Made by a program: the position numbers and the translations under genes. The notes beneath the pieces were generated by a model, which ran no database searches, had not been told where the DNA came from, and worked only from the letters and a program-made list of their open reading frames with translations. From an uncultured Collinsella sp. (GTDB taxonomy: Bacteria; Actinomycetota; Coriobacteriia; Coriobacteriales; Coriobacteriaceae), in NCBI GenBank assembly GCA_902491765.1, contig CABUIY010000008.1, forward strand, positions 26,808-90,807: 64,000 bases of DNA. The letters are read 5' to 3'. Positions 16,800-25,860 of this stretch are shown piece by piece; within the stretch, counting starts at the first letter, position 1, and the number at the start of each line of letters is the position of its first letter.

Positions 16800-18680
16800 C
16801 TAAATCGTGGGAAACGCGACGACGTCGGCGGGGCGTGCCAACGTCTCGGCAATACGGTCTTGCACCTCGAGCAGGCAGTCGAGCAACAGCGGGTTAAAGG
16901 TGCCGCACTTACCGTCCAGGATCATCTGGATCGCCTCCTTGTGCGGGATAGCGTCCTTGTACACGCGCACGCTCGTCAGCGCATCGTACACGTCGGCCAC
17001 CGAAACCACCTGTGCGGCAATGGGAATCTCGTCGCCCTTAAGGCCATCGGGATAACCCTTGCCGTCCCAGCGCTCGTGATGCCAACGCGCAATCTGGTAC
17101 GCATATTCCATAAGCGCATTGCCAACGTGATGGCGGCCCAGCTCAAGCAACATGTCGGCGCCGATCGTGGTATGCGTCTTCATAATCTCGAACTCCTCGG
17201 GCGTAAGGCGCCCGGGTTTGTTGAGGATCGCATCGTCAATCGACATCTTGCCAATATCGTGCAGCGCCGAAGCCAGGGCAATCGTGGAGCGCTCCTCATT
17301 GTCGGGGGAGATCGTGTCGCTACGCTGAACCAGACAGTCAAGCAGCAGCTCGGTCAGCTTTTCGATATTCGTAACGTGCCTGCCGCTCTCACCATTGCGA
17401 AGCTCCATGACGCCGACCATGATGTCGATGAGCATGCGACTGTTCTTGACGCGCTCGTTGTACTGCTGGGACAGCAGGCTCGTCAGGCGGCGCTGTTTGG
17501 CGTATAGGCGGATGGTGTTGCTTACACGGCGGCGCACGACACGGGAGTCAAACGGGCGGTTGATATAGTCCGAGGCGCCCAGCTCGTACGCGCGCAGAAC
17601 CATATCATCGGAATCTTCGCTCGATATCATGATGAAAGGCAGATTGTCGATACCCGATCGGCGCGACAGATCGGCCAGCACCTCAAAGCCGCTTATGCCC
17701 GGCATGACAATATCCAGCAGCACGAGCGACAACTCATCGCCATAGCGGTCGACCATGTCGAGCGCCGTACGACCGTTGTCGGCCTCGAGGATGCAATACT
17801 CGTCCTTGAGCATCTCGTTGAGAATGGCTCGGTTCATCTCGGAGTCATCGACAATAAGCACCAAAGGCTTTTCGCTTTGGAAGGCTTCGATGGAATCGGC
17901 ATCGGTCACGACCGTACCGGCTTTTGCCTTAGCGCGGCTCAATAACTGGACAGCGCGGCCAACGCCCTCATCGACCGTCTCGCCATGAATGCGAACGCCA
18001 CCAACACATGCCGTCAAGCTCACGTACTCATGGCCCGGAACAATCGTGGCATGAACGGCATCGGACACCTGATGCAGGCGACGGGTGAAGTCATCGGAGG
18101 GAATATTGGGCATGACGACCACAAACTTGTCGCAGCCATAGCGTACGAGCTCGTCAGTCGAACGAATTCCGCTGCGTATGGCCGTCGCCACAGCACCGAG
18201 CGCAAGGTCGCCGGCATGACGGCCACACGTATCGTTGAAGACCCTAAAATCATCAAGGTCGATCACCGCAACGCCGGCATTCATGCGGGCGCTACGGAGC
18301 TTTTCCTCGTAATATCGGCGATTGCGCACACTCGTCAGCACGTCGGTGTAGACGAGGTCCTCTTCTGCAGCCTCTTGCTCATCGATCGGGCGCACCATCA
18401 GCAGGACGTGAGGCTCGCCCTCGACCTTCAGAGGGCGTAGGCGGGCGCGGTACTCAACACCATCGTTGAGCAGTTGCTCCGACACCTCATCGGAATCTGC
18501 CAAGGCCTCAAGACTCGACTGACGCAGACAAGGGCACCGATTGCCGGCGAGCAGGCAGTTAGGCTCGCTCTTAATCTGATCGGCCGACAGCAAACGCACC
18601 ACGGGGTAGGTCTTCGCGACGCGGGCGACCTCAGCGGCAGCCTCCTCGTCGGTTAGATTGACCTCGTGATTTTTGCGCAT
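16800..18680 (-). CDS. GGDEF-REC-HD-GYP signalling protein
   Basis: A 626-residue multidomain protein. Residues 1-110 form a PAS-like sensor segment. Residues about 110-265 are a GGDEF domain whose active-site motif is degenerate (YGCDKF instead of GGDEF), so cyclase activity is unlikely. Residues about 275-390 are a receiver domain with phospho-acceptor Asp in LVLLDIVMPG. Residues about 400-600 are an HD-GYP phosphodiesterase with intact HDIGK and GYPDG. It probably breaks down c-di-GMP under phosphorelay control. AAAGGG precedes the ATG. The palindrome TATGCAC-N7-GTGCATA (18700-18720) lies just upstream. Confidence 0.9.
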   Translation of the reverse strand: MRKNHEVNLTDEEAAAEVARVAKTYPVVRLLSADQIKSEPNCLLAGNRCPCLRQSSLEALADSDEVSEQLLNDGVEYRARLRPLKVEGEPHVLLMVRPIDEQEAAEEDLVYTDVLTSVRNRRYYEEKLRSARMNAGVAVIDLDDFRVFNDTCGRHAGDLALGAVATAIRSGIRSTDELVRYGCDKFVVVMPNIPSDDFTRRLHQVSDAVHATIVPGHEYVSLTACVGGVRIHGETVDEGVGRAVQLLSRAKAKAGTVVTDADSIEAFQSEKPLVLIVDDSEMNRAILNEMLKDEYCILEADNGRTALDMVDRYGDELSLVLLDIVMPGISGFEVLADLSRRSGIDNLPFIMISSEDSDDMVLRAYELGASDYINRPFDSRVVRRRVSNTIRLYAKQRRLTSLLSQQYNERVKNSRMLIDIMVGVMELRNGESGRHVTNIEKLTELLLDCLVQRSDTISPDNEERSTIALASALHDIGKMSIDDAILNKPGRLTPEEFEIMKTHTTIGADMLLELGRHHVGNALMEYAYQIARWHHERWDGKGYPDGLKGDEIPIAAQVVSVADVYDALTSVRVYKDAIPHKEAIQMILDGKCGTFNPLLLDCLLEVQDRIAETLARPADVVAFPTI

Positions 18681-18699
18681 ATGGGGCCCTTTCTATCGT

Positions 18700-18720
18700 T
18701 ATGCACGGCAACGGTGCATA
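18700..18720. promoter_or_regulatory. Palindrome upstream of the HD-GYP gene
   Basis: TATGCAC (18700-18706) and GTGCATA (18714-18720) form a 7-bp inverted repeat with a 7-base centre, 20 bases before the start codon. It is a candidate operator. Confidence 0.35.
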
Positions 18721-18891
18721 TCAATTGGTACAAGGGTAACATCTAACAGCTGAAGGCAAACGCGCGATTATCGTTACATTTTTATGACCTGGCAAGCGGC
18801 GGTAATGGAGCCGCGGGCGCGCGGTTATGGACGCATTCGTTAACAATGACGAAACGCTAACAACCCCTCTCCCCGCAGGTCATCGAGCGTG

Positions 18892-19689
18892 CTAACGCTC
18901 CAAGACATCACGAACGGCATTTGCCGCCGTAACGGGGCGATCGCGCAGACCGTTATGCGCGCCCGGAATCGTCACAAGGGGGCAATCGAGATATTCGGCA
19001 GCCGCTCGCGTGCCAGCCTCGCGGGGCGTATCGACCGAAAGCTCGCCCAAAAACACAGCCGACACCGCCTTTGACGCGCAGGCGCGCTCCCAGTCGGGAG
19101 CATATGTCATATTTGTTCCGTATTCATTGGCCATGAAGCAACGACCATTGCGCAGGGCATGTTTGGCTTCCGCCTTAGTCGTCCCAGGAGCCTCGGGGTC
19201 CAAGTCGCCGAGGGCTCCCAAGAAAAGCCGGAGCGCCCTTGAAACCTTTCCAGCCGCAATCATATCGAGCAAAACCGGAGCTGCGCCCATGCCGACGCCT
19301 TCGGCCGACACAGCCGGCTCGTGCAGAATCGCACGGGCGACGAGATGGGGTTCGGCGCGAAGAAGCTCCAGCGCCACCAACGTACCGGCGCTGTGCGCAA
19401 GCACATTTGTCGGAGCGCCGACGTGTTCGATCACGGCCTGCAGGTCGGCGGCCTGAGCGGCAAGATCATAGCTGCCGTCTGCCGCTTCGCTGCTGTCACC
19501 ACAGCCGCGGCGGTCGTAGGCAATTACACGGTAGTTGCGGCTGAGCTCACAAGCGATGCCGTCGAAAAATGTGCCGTCGACACAAGCGCCGTGCACGCAC
19601 ACCAAAGCAGGAGTATCAGGCGACACATCCGGGCCGGCATATTCGCGACAGGCAATCGTGGTGCCCGCATTCTCGACCGTAAAATCCAT
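18892..19689 (-). CDS. Alpha/beta-fold hydrolase
   Basis: A 265-residue hydrolase. The oxyanion motif is VHGACVDG (His33-Gly34). The nucleophile Ser100 is in AHSAG. The likely catalytic His245 is in GAHNGL. YDRRGCGDSS is the typical strand-4 turn. The cap domain (about residues 125-200) is variable. The substrate is unknown. GGGGGC precedes the ATG. Confidence 0.87.
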   Translation of the reverse strand: MDFTVENAGTTIACREYAGPDVSPDTPALVCVHGACVDGTFFDGIACELSRNYRVIAYDRRGCGDSSEAADGSYDLAAQAADLQAVIEHVGAPTNVLAHSAGTLVALELLRAEPHLVARAILHEPAVSAEGVGMGAAPVLLDMIAAGKVSRALRLFLGALGDLDPEAPGTTKAEAKHALRNGRCFMANEYGTNMTYAPDWERACASKAVSAVFLGELSVDTPREAGTRAAAEYLDCPLVTIPGAHNGLRDRPVTAANAVRDVLER

Positions 19690-19914
19690 GTTGTGCCCCC
19701 ATCATCAACGCCCATCCAGTTGCGCGTCAGTACGGCTGGATAGACCCGCATTTCTTTACGCCTTGTTAACAGATTAACTTTACCCGACCCGAGGCTTTTC
19801 ATGACACGGCATAATGAGCGACGTGAAAAAACGAAACTTGTAAAGCAAGAGCCTGCACCCTGCTTTGGAGCCGATGCTATGCTTAGGCACAATTGTCTTG
19901 AGGAGCATATGCCT

Positions 19915-20691
19915 ATGTCTACGTTTTTGAATGCCAGCCCCATCTTTGGGCCCGTTCGCAGCCGTCGCCTTGGTCTCTCGCTCGGCGTCAACATGATGCC
20001 GGCCAGCGGCAAAATCTGCACGTTCGACTGCATTTACTGCGAAAACGGCCTCAACGCCGAGCGCCCCTGCCATGAGCCGCACAACACAGCTGCCGTGGTA
20101 CTCGGCGCGCTCGAGGCAAAGCTGCGCGAAATGGCAGCCGAGGGCGAGCTCCCCGATGTGATCACCTTCGCAGGCAACGGCGAGCCCACCGCCGCACCGG
20201 AGTTTCCGCATGCCATCGCCGGCGCCGTCGCGCTGCGCGACGAGCTTACCCCAAACTCCAAGATCGCCGTGCTCTCCAACGGCACGCGCGCCGACCGTCC
20301 CGAGGTGCACGACGCGCTCATGATGGTCGACGACAACATTCTTAAGCTCGATACCGTCGACCCGGCGTTTATCCAGCTGCTCGACCAGCCTGTTGGCCCC
20401 TACGACGTCGAGCACCAGATCAAGACGTTCGCAAGCTTTGACGGTCACGTTATTATCCAGACGATCTTTTTGACCGGCGAGTATCAGGGCAAGCTCATCG
20501 ACAACACCGGCGAGGAGTACGTTGCCCCCTGGCTCGCGGCGCTTGAGCGCATTCGCCCACAAGAAGCGACCATCTACACGGTAGCGCGCGAGACACCGAT
20601 CGCCGGCCTTGCCAAAGCAGCGCCCGAGGTGCTCGACGCCATCGCCGCGCACGTCCAAGCCCTCGGCATTCCCTGCCAGGTGAGCTACTAG
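19915..20691 (+). CDS. Radical SAM protein, COG0731/TYW1-like family
   Basis: A 258-residue radical SAM enzyme. The cluster cysteines Cys35, Cys39 and Cys42 are in ICTFDCIYCENG. The preceding GPVRSRRLGLSLGVN is characteristic of the COG0731 group of Fe-S oxidoreductases. The chosen ATG (MSTFLNA) has GAGGAG nine bases before it; an ATG two codons upstream is too close to that site. The biochemical role of the bacterial members is not established. Confidence 0.85.
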   Translation: MSTFLNASPIFGPVRSRRLGLSLGVNMMPASGKICTFDCIYCENGLNAERPCHEPHNTAAVVLGALEAKLREMAAEGELPDVITFAGNGEPTAAPEFPHAIAGAVALRDELTPNSKIAVLSNGTRADRPEVHDALMMVDDNILKLDTVDPAFIQLLDQPVGPYDVEHQIKTFASFDGHVIIQTIFLTGEYQGKLIDNTGEEYVAPWLAALERIRPQEATIYTVARETPIAGLAKAAPEVLDAIAAHVQALGIPCQVSY

Positions 20692-20732
20692 CAAAACCAC
20701 GCAGCAGCTAGTGCCCGCCACCCCGCTCCATC

Positions 20733-20799
20733 AGTTGCGGTGATATAGTTCCTGTTTATGCTGTTAAACCGCTTAAATCGGAACTATATCACCGCAACT
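20733..20799. repeat. AGTTGCGGTG palindromic element, copy 1
   Basis: A 67-bp palindrome. Arms AGTTGCGGTGATATAGTTCC (20733-20752) and its exact complement (20780-20799). Three more copies are at 28278, 29500 and 43901. Confidence 0.92.
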
Positions 20800-20851
20800 T
20801 TTATGGACGCGTGAGTGGGCTATACTAGCTGCGGATGAAAGGAAGTTAGCC

Positions 20852-21739
20852 ATGTATGACAAAGGACCCGTACCCGGCCGCAACGACGCCTGCTGGTGCG
20901 GCAGCGGCAAAAAATATAAGAAATGTCACAGCGCCTTCGACGAGCGCCTCGAGCGCTTGTGGGAAGAGGGCTGGGAGGTCCTGCCCCGCACGCTCTACAA
21001 GACGCCCGCCGATATCGAGGGCATCAAGCGCTCGGCCGCCATCAACGTGGGCGTGCTCGACTACGTGGGCGAGCACATCGCCGCGGGCATGACCACCAAC
21101 CAGATCGACCAGATGATCTACAACTACACCGTCGAGCACGGCGGCACGCCGGCCGACCTCAACTACGAGGGCTACCCCAAGAGCGTGTGCACCTCGATCA
21201 ATGACGTGGTCTGTCACGGCATCCCCTGCGATACAGACGTGCTGCACGAGGGCGATATTATCAACGTGGACTGCTCCACGATTTTGGACGGCTACTTTAG
21301 TGATTCGAGCCGCATGTTCTGTATCGGCGAGGTCTCGGCCGAGCGCCAGCGCCTGGTCGAGGTCACCCGTGCCAGCGTGGAGGCGGGTCTGGCCGCCGTC
21401 AAGCCGTGGCTGCCGCTGTCCGTTATGGCCGAGGCCGTGCAAAAGACGGTCGAGGACGCCGGCTTTAGCGTGGTGCGCGAGTACGGCGGACACGGCATCG
21501 GTAAGGAGTTCCACGAGGACCCGTTTGTGGGCTTTACCACCGAGACACCCGATGTGGACACCATCATGGCTCCGGGCATGGTCTTTACCATTGAGCCCAT
21601 GGTCAATGCCGGAGCGCCCGACATCAAGATTAGCAAGGGCGATGGCTGGTGTGTGCGCACCAAGGACGGTAGCGATTCGGCTCAGTGCGAGGTACAGCTC
21701 GTGGTGACCGAGGACGGTTACGAGCTGCTGAGCTGGTAG
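20852..21739 (+). CDS. map: Type I methionine aminopeptidase with N-terminal SEC-C zinc motif
   Basis: A 295-residue enzyme. Residues 8-27 form a SEC-C zinc knuckle (Cys14, Cys16, Cys25, His26), as in ribosome-docking MetAPs. The catalytic domain has the metal ligands: Asp in VDCSTILDGYFSDSS, His in HGIGKEFHEDP, Glu in FTIEPM and Glu in AQCEVQLVVT. It removes the initiator Met from nascent proteins. AAAGGAAG precedes the ATG and a strong terminator follows. Confidence 0.96.
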   Translation: MYDKGPVPGRNDACWCGSGKKYKKCHSAFDERLERLWEEGWEVLPRTLYKTPADIEGIKRSAAINVGVLDYVGEHIAAGMTTNQIDQMIYNYTVEHGGTPADLNYEGYPKSVCTSINDVVCHGIPCDTDVLHEGDIINVDCSTILDGYFSDSSRMFCIGEVSAERQRLVEVTRASVEAGLAAVKPWLPLSVMAEAVQKTVEDAGFSVVREYGGHGIGKEFHEDPFVGFTTETPDVDTIMAPGMVFTIEPMVNAGAPDIKISKGDGWCVRTKDGSDSAQCEVQLVVTEDGYELLSW

Positions 21740-21748
21740 CTGTAGATG

Positions 21749-21796
21749 CGCCGGATGCTGACGGGCACGCTCGTCTTGCATCCGGCGTTTTTATTT
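21749..21796 (+). terminator. Rho-independent terminator after map
   Basis: CGCCGGATGC (21749-21758) pairs with GCATCCGGCG (21778-21787), followed by TTTTTATTT. Confidence 0.9.
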
Positions 21797-21812
21797 GAAC
21801 GTTTTGCCTGAT

Positions 21813-21851
21813 AAAACCTGCCAAAAATAAACCTGTCCCTTTTTGGCAGGT
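21813..21851. repeat. ACCTGCC/GGCAGGT repeat, copy 1
   Basis: AAAACCTGCCAAAAATAAAC continues into CCTGTCCCTTTTTGGCAGGT. Ends pair as ACCTGCCAAAA/TTTTTGGCAGGT. Related copies are at 23044, 27513, 33479, 62174 and 63783. Confidence 0.9.
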
Positions 21852-21870
21852 CGAGCGGAGAGGACTGCTT

Positions 21871-22806
21871 GTGAACATCCTGGTTTTGCTGCCCGTCAAC
21901 GACCGCCATCGCGCAATTCTTGAGTCGAGCGCTCCGGGCGAGGACTTTATCTACACGAGTGCCGACGCCGCCACGCGCGAGCAGGTCGCCAACGCCGACG
22001 TGATCTTGGGCAACATCGACCCTGACATGCTCACGGCATGTGAGCATCTCCAGCTGTTGCAATTGCAGACCGCCGGCTATGACGACTACCTTGCCGCCGG
22101 CACCTTGCCGGCTGAAGCCAAGCTGTCTTGCTCAATCGGCGCCTACGGTCAGGCCGTGAGCGAGCACATGTTTGCCATGGTCCTTTCCATGATGAAGCGC
22201 CTGCCCGGCTATCACGATTTGCAGCGCGAGCATCGCTGGGAGGATTTGGGACCGGTTACCTCGCTCAAAAACTCCAACGTGCTGGTGCTGGGCACGGGCG
22301 ATATCGGCAGCCACTTTGCCACGCTCTGCCGCAGCATGGGTGCGCACGTCCGCGGCATCAAGCGCCATCCGCTCGTCTACCCCATTGTGTTTGAGGACAT
22401 GGACGGCATGGACGCCCTGCCCGAGCGCCTGGCCGAGGCTGACATCGTCGCATCCTTTATGCCCAGCACGCCTGAGACCCGCGGCCTGGCGAACGCCGAG
22501 TTCTTCGCCGCGATGAAACCAGGCGCCTTCTTTGCCAACGGCGGCCGCGGCGACCTTGTTGTTGCCGACGATCTGGTTGCCGCTCTTGAGTCGGGACATC
22601 TCGCCGGCGCCGCGGTCGACGTCACCGATCCCGAGCCGCTGCCTGCGACAAGCCCCCTGTGGGATGCGCCCAACATGCTCATCACACCGCACGTCTCCGG
22701 TTGGTTCCACCTGGCAGCCACGCTCAGCAACGTGGTCGACATCGCCGCGGAGAATCTGCGTCACCTGCAGGCGGGCGAGACGCTTCGCCGTTGGATCGAA
22801 CACTAA
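21871..22806 (+). CDS. D-isomer-specific 2-hydroxyacid dehydrogenase
   Basis: A 311-residue NAD(P)-dependent dehydrogenase. The Rossmann loop is LGTGDIGSHFA (Gly141, Gly143, Gly146). The catalytic residues are Arg226 in NGGRGDLV, Glu255 in DPEPLP and His274 in TPHVSG. It interconverts 2-keto and D-2-hydroxy acids; the exact substrate is open. The start is GTG, seven bases after GGAGAGGA. Confidence 0.92.
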   Translation: MNILVLLPVNDRHRAILESSAPGEDFIYTSADAATREQVANADVILGNIDPDMLTACEHLQLLQLQTAGYDDYLAAGTLPAEAKLSCSIGAYGQAVSEHMFAMVLSMMKRLPGYHDLQREHRWEDLGPVTSLKNSNVLVLGTGDIGSHFATLCRSMGAHVRGIKRHPLVYPIVFEDMDGMDALPERLAEADIVASFMPSTPETRGLANAEFFAAMKPGAFFANGGRGDLVVADDLVAALESGHLAGAAVDVTDPEPLPATSPLWDAPNMLITPHVSGWFHLAATLSNVVDIAAENLRHLQAGETLRRWIEH

Positions 22807-22990
22807 TTGTTCCGGCGTTTTGCCAAACGCCGGAACCCCTCGACGCTGCGAGCCCGCCAGAGCGGCAATCTGACGTTCAATCGTCGGGCATGGCCAAAAG
22901 GCCTATGCCCTCCTCTTTCACGTCACCTTGCTCGCTCTGGCGGGCTCTCGCTGACTTTTGCTCTACCTGCGGCGTTTCGCTGGCGTTGAC
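22806..22990. repeat. CGCCAGAGCGGCAATCTG element, copy 1, with leading hairpin
   Basis: A terminator-like hairpin TTCCGGCG-TTTTGCCAAA-CGCCGGAA leads into CTCGACGCTGC and then a palindromic body (AGCCCGCCAGAGCG ... CGCTCTGGCGGGCT, about 22851-22947) with an inner hairpin GGGCAT-GGCC-AAAA-GGCC-ATGCCC-like. Copy 2 follows the DAHP synthase gene at 63349-63525. Confidence 0.85.
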
Positions 22991-23043
22991 TCTGTCGACA
23001 GGGTCCTAGCGGCTCTCTTACCGTTAGCATTGCGGCATTTGCC

Positions 23044-23087
23044 CAGATAAAACCTGCCAAAATAAACCTGTCCCTTTTTGGCAGGTT
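23044..23087. repeat. ACCTGCC/GGCAGGT repeat, copy 2
   Basis: The copy CAGATAAAACCTGCC ... TTTTTGGCAGGT abuts the stop codon of the M18 gene and could act as its terminator on the minus strand. Confidence 0.9.
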
Positions 23088-24473
23088 TTAGAGTTCCACG
23101 CTTTCGGCGCCGTTGATGGTTAGGTTGCGCTCGTAGAAGGCGGTGAGGGCACGGATGGCGTACATCACGTCGCGCACGCCGCCGGTCTCGTAGCTCGAGT
23201 GCATGGCAAGCTGCGGCAGGCCCACGTCTACGGCATGCATACTCGCCTGCATATTGGACAGATTGCCAAGCGTGGAGCCGCCGGCCATATCGCTCTTGTT
23301 GGCGAAGGCCTGCGTGGGCACGTCGGCGTCATCGCAAATAGCCTGGAACACCGCGCGGCTAAAGGCATCGGTGCAGTAGTGCTGGTTGGCGGCTTCCTTG
23401 ATAACGATGCCGCCGTTGAGCACAACCTGGTTGCGGGCATCGCACTTCTCGGCGTGGTTGGGATGCACGGCATGCGCGTTGTCGCAGCTCACAAGCATCG
23501 AGGCGGCAAGTGCGCGATGGTACGACTCGTCGTCAAAGCCCAGCGATCCGTTGATGCGGCGCAGCGCGTCGGCCAAGAACGTCGACATGGCGCCCTGCTT
23601 GGTCTCGGAGCCCACCTCCTCGTTATCAAAGCAGCAGAAGACCGAAACATCGTGCGCGTTCTCGGCACCCAAAAATGCCTGCAGCGAGGTGTAAGCGCAG
23701 GCCAGGTCGTCGAGCTTGGGCGTCGAGATAAACTCGTCGGCCCAACCCCAAATGCGCGCATCCTGACGATTGACCAGGAACAGATCGCGGCCCAAAATCT
23801 GCTCGGGCTCAACGTCCAGCTCATCGGCAATCAGAGCGTCAAAATCTCCCTGCTTGAGTTCACCGGCGCTGATGAGCGGGCACAGGTCAACGGCTCGGTT
23901 GGGAGCAAAGCTCTCGTTAACGCCACGGTTCATATGGATGGCAAGGCTCGGGATGATGGCGACTTCGCGCTCGGTGGCGAGCAAGCGACTCTCGATGCGG
24001 TCGCCCTCACGCACCAGCACGCGGCCCGCGAGCGCCAGCGGGCGGTCGAACCAGGTGTAGTCGATCATGCCGCCGTAGGCCTCGATGTTCAGGCGCAGCG
24101 TCTCGCCCGCGCCGTCGAGCTCGGGCACGGCCTTGACCTTAAACGTCGGCGAATCGCTGTGCGACGCCGTCAGCTGAAAATGGTAGTCGCCGGCAACGCC
24201 GTCCTCGCCCCACGTCGCGGCCAGGTCCTCGCCCACCTTAAAGGCAACAACGCTCGAGGTGTTGCGCTGCGTGTAATAACGCCCGCCCGGCTCGATGTCC
24301 CACGCCGCATTCTCGGGCAGGTAGGTAAAGCCTGCCTCGTCGAGCTCGGCCATAATGGTCGCCGCCGTATGGAACATGCTGGGGCATGCCTCGATAAAGT
24401 CGATGAGGTCGTTGGCGGCCTCGATATCGTCGGCAGTCACGTGCACGCGCTCGGGCGTTTCCTGATCTGTCAT
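23088..24473 (-). CDS. M18 family aminopeptidase
   Basis: A 461-residue zinc aminopeptidase of the aspartyl-aminopeptidase family. Metal-site motifs in order: ASHSDSPTFKVK, the catalytic FDNEEVGS, SCDNAHAVHPNHAEK, and MHSSYETGG near the C-terminus. It trims N-terminal residues from peptides in the cytosol, and forms tetrahedral dodecamers in known members. The chosen ATG (MTDQETPE) has GGGGAGAGC directly before it; longer in-frame starts lack a ribosome site. Confidence 0.93.
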   Translation of the reverse strand: MTDQETPERVHVTADDIEAANDLIDFIEACPSMFHTAATIMAELDEAGFTYLPENAAWDIEPGGRYYTQRNTSSVVAFKVGEDLAATWGEDGVAGDYHFQLTASHSDSPTFKVKAVPELDGAGETLRLNIEAYGGMIDYTWFDRPLALAGRVLVREGDRIESRLLATEREVAIIPSLAIHMNRGVNESFAPNRAVDLCPLISAGELKQGDFDALIADELDVEPEQILGRDLFLVNRQDARIWGWADEFISTPKLDDLACAYTSLQAFLGAENAHDVSVFCCFDNEEVGSETKQGAMSTFLADALRRINGSLGFDDESYHRALAASMLVSCDNAHAVHPNHAEKCDARNQVVLNGGIVIKEAANQHYCTDAFSRAVFQAICDDADVPTQAFANKSDMAGGSTLGNLSNMQASMHAVDVGLPQLAMHSSYETGGVRDVMYAIRALTAFYERNLTINGAESVEL

Positions 24474-24634
24474 GCTCTCCCCTTTCGCTGGGTTGATGGT
24501 CCCCTCCAGCATACCCCGCCGCGCCAGCGCCGCGCCTTTCATTCCATGTTTAATCCCACGCCGCTCGCCAAGTTGAGCCATCATGCCCGTGCACCTTTTG
24601 CGACAATTACGCTAACAGGACGAGAGGAGCCGTC

Positions 24635-25720
24635 ATGAAGCCACGTAACATTGCCATCGCCTGCGGTGTTGCAGGAACCGCCGTCGGCATCGCCATTGCC
24701 GCCGGTATCGTTTATCACAAACAAATCAAGTCCGCCGCGTCGCTCAAACGCTTGACCGGCCACGCGGATGGCTATGACCTGTACGCAATCGACATCGCCT
24801 ACGACTACGATCTTGATCGCATCATCGCCGCTGGCGTGCGCGACGACCAGGCCTACATCGATGCCGTGGTGACGCAGGTGCTGCCCGGTGTGCCGGTACA
24901 TGTCCAGGCGCCCCAGTTTGCCTGCAGCGCTTTTGTCGCCGTAGATGCCGAAGGCCGCGTGCGCACCGGTCGCAATTACGACTTTAAGGACGACACCTCG
25001 GCGCTGTTGGTGCGCAATCGCCCACGCGGCGTCTATGCCTCCATCGGCTTTGCCGCCCTTAACAACCTGGGCGATAACACTCCGCTTGACTCCGTCGGCG
25101 GACGCGCCGCCGCACTCATGGGCCCGTTTGCCCAGCTCGACGGTGTTAACGAGTGCGGCGTGTCCATTGCCGTACTCACCCTGGATTCCAAGCCCTGTGA
25201 CCAGGACACGCAACGGCCCGTCATCAACACTTCGCTCGCCATCCGTCTGGTGCTCGACCGCGCGGCTACCACGCAAGAGGCAGTCGACCTGCTTTCCGCC
25301 TACGACATGCACGCCATGGCCGGACGCGATTACCACTTCTTTATCAACGACGCCGCCGGTGACGCGCGCGTAGTAGAGTGGGATCCGCGCGATCCGGACC
25401 GTGCTTTCAAAGCGACTCCTGTACGCCAGGTTACGAACTTCTACGCCTGCTATGGCGACGAAGTGCTGCCCAACCAAAAGAATGGCGAGCTGGGCCATGG
25501 TAAAGAGCGCGCCGTCGCAATCGCCGATGTCCTTGACGCCCATGTCGGTGCCCAGAACGAGGCAGTCGCTTGGAAGGCCCTACGCGCTGCGGCGCAAGAG
25601 CCCAATCCGGAAGACATCACCAGCAACACGCAGTGGTCGGTCGTCTTTGACAACACCGAGCCCGCTGCCGCCATCACGCTGCGCCGCCACTGGGGCGACA
25701 TCGATGCCTTCGCGCTGTAA
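24635..25720 (+). CDS. Membrane-anchored linear amide C-N hydrolase (choloylglycine hydrolase/C45-like)
   Basis: A 361-residue Ntn-type hydrolase. Residues 5-27 form one membrane segment or signal anchor. After a 70-residue pro-like region, the nucleophile is Cys97 in FACSAF, followed by Arg113-Asn114-Tyr115-Asp116 in TGRNYDF, the same order as the Cys ... GRNxD signature of bile-salt hydrolase and penicillin acylase. Later GVNECGVSIAVL and INTSLAIRLVLD fit the fold. Ntn enzymes usually need Cys at the mature N-terminus, so self-cleavage before Cys97 is predicted. The amide substrate is unknown; it is not a canonical BSH. AGGAG precedes the ATG. Confidence 0.85.
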   Translation: MKPRNIAIACGVAGTAVGIAIAAGIVYHKQIKSAASLKRLTGHADGYDLYAIDIAYDYDLDRIIAAGVRDDQAYIDAVVTQVLPGVPVHVQAPQFACSAFVAVDAEGRVRTGRNYDFKDDTSALLVRNRPRGVYASIGFAALNNLGDNTPLDSVGGRAAALMGPFAQLDGVNECGVSIAVLTLDSKPCDQDTQRPVINTSLAIRLVLDRAATTQEAVDLLSAYDMHAMAGRDYHFFINDAAGDARVVEWDPRDPDRAFKATPVRQVTNFYACYGDEVLPNQKNGELGHGKERAVAIADVLDAHVGAQNEAVAWKALRAAAQEPNPEDITSNTQWSVVFDNTEPAAAITLRRHWGDIDAFAL

Positions 25721-25860
25721 GGAGCCAGGCCCGTCGACCTTACGCTCGCCTGACGTTGTTTACATTTCTATACGCTTGAGCTAACACGTTTTACCCCCGT
25801 ATCAACAGTGTGCGGGGGTAAACTTATGCGCATGTTATAACTTGCCCGGAAGGATTCATC

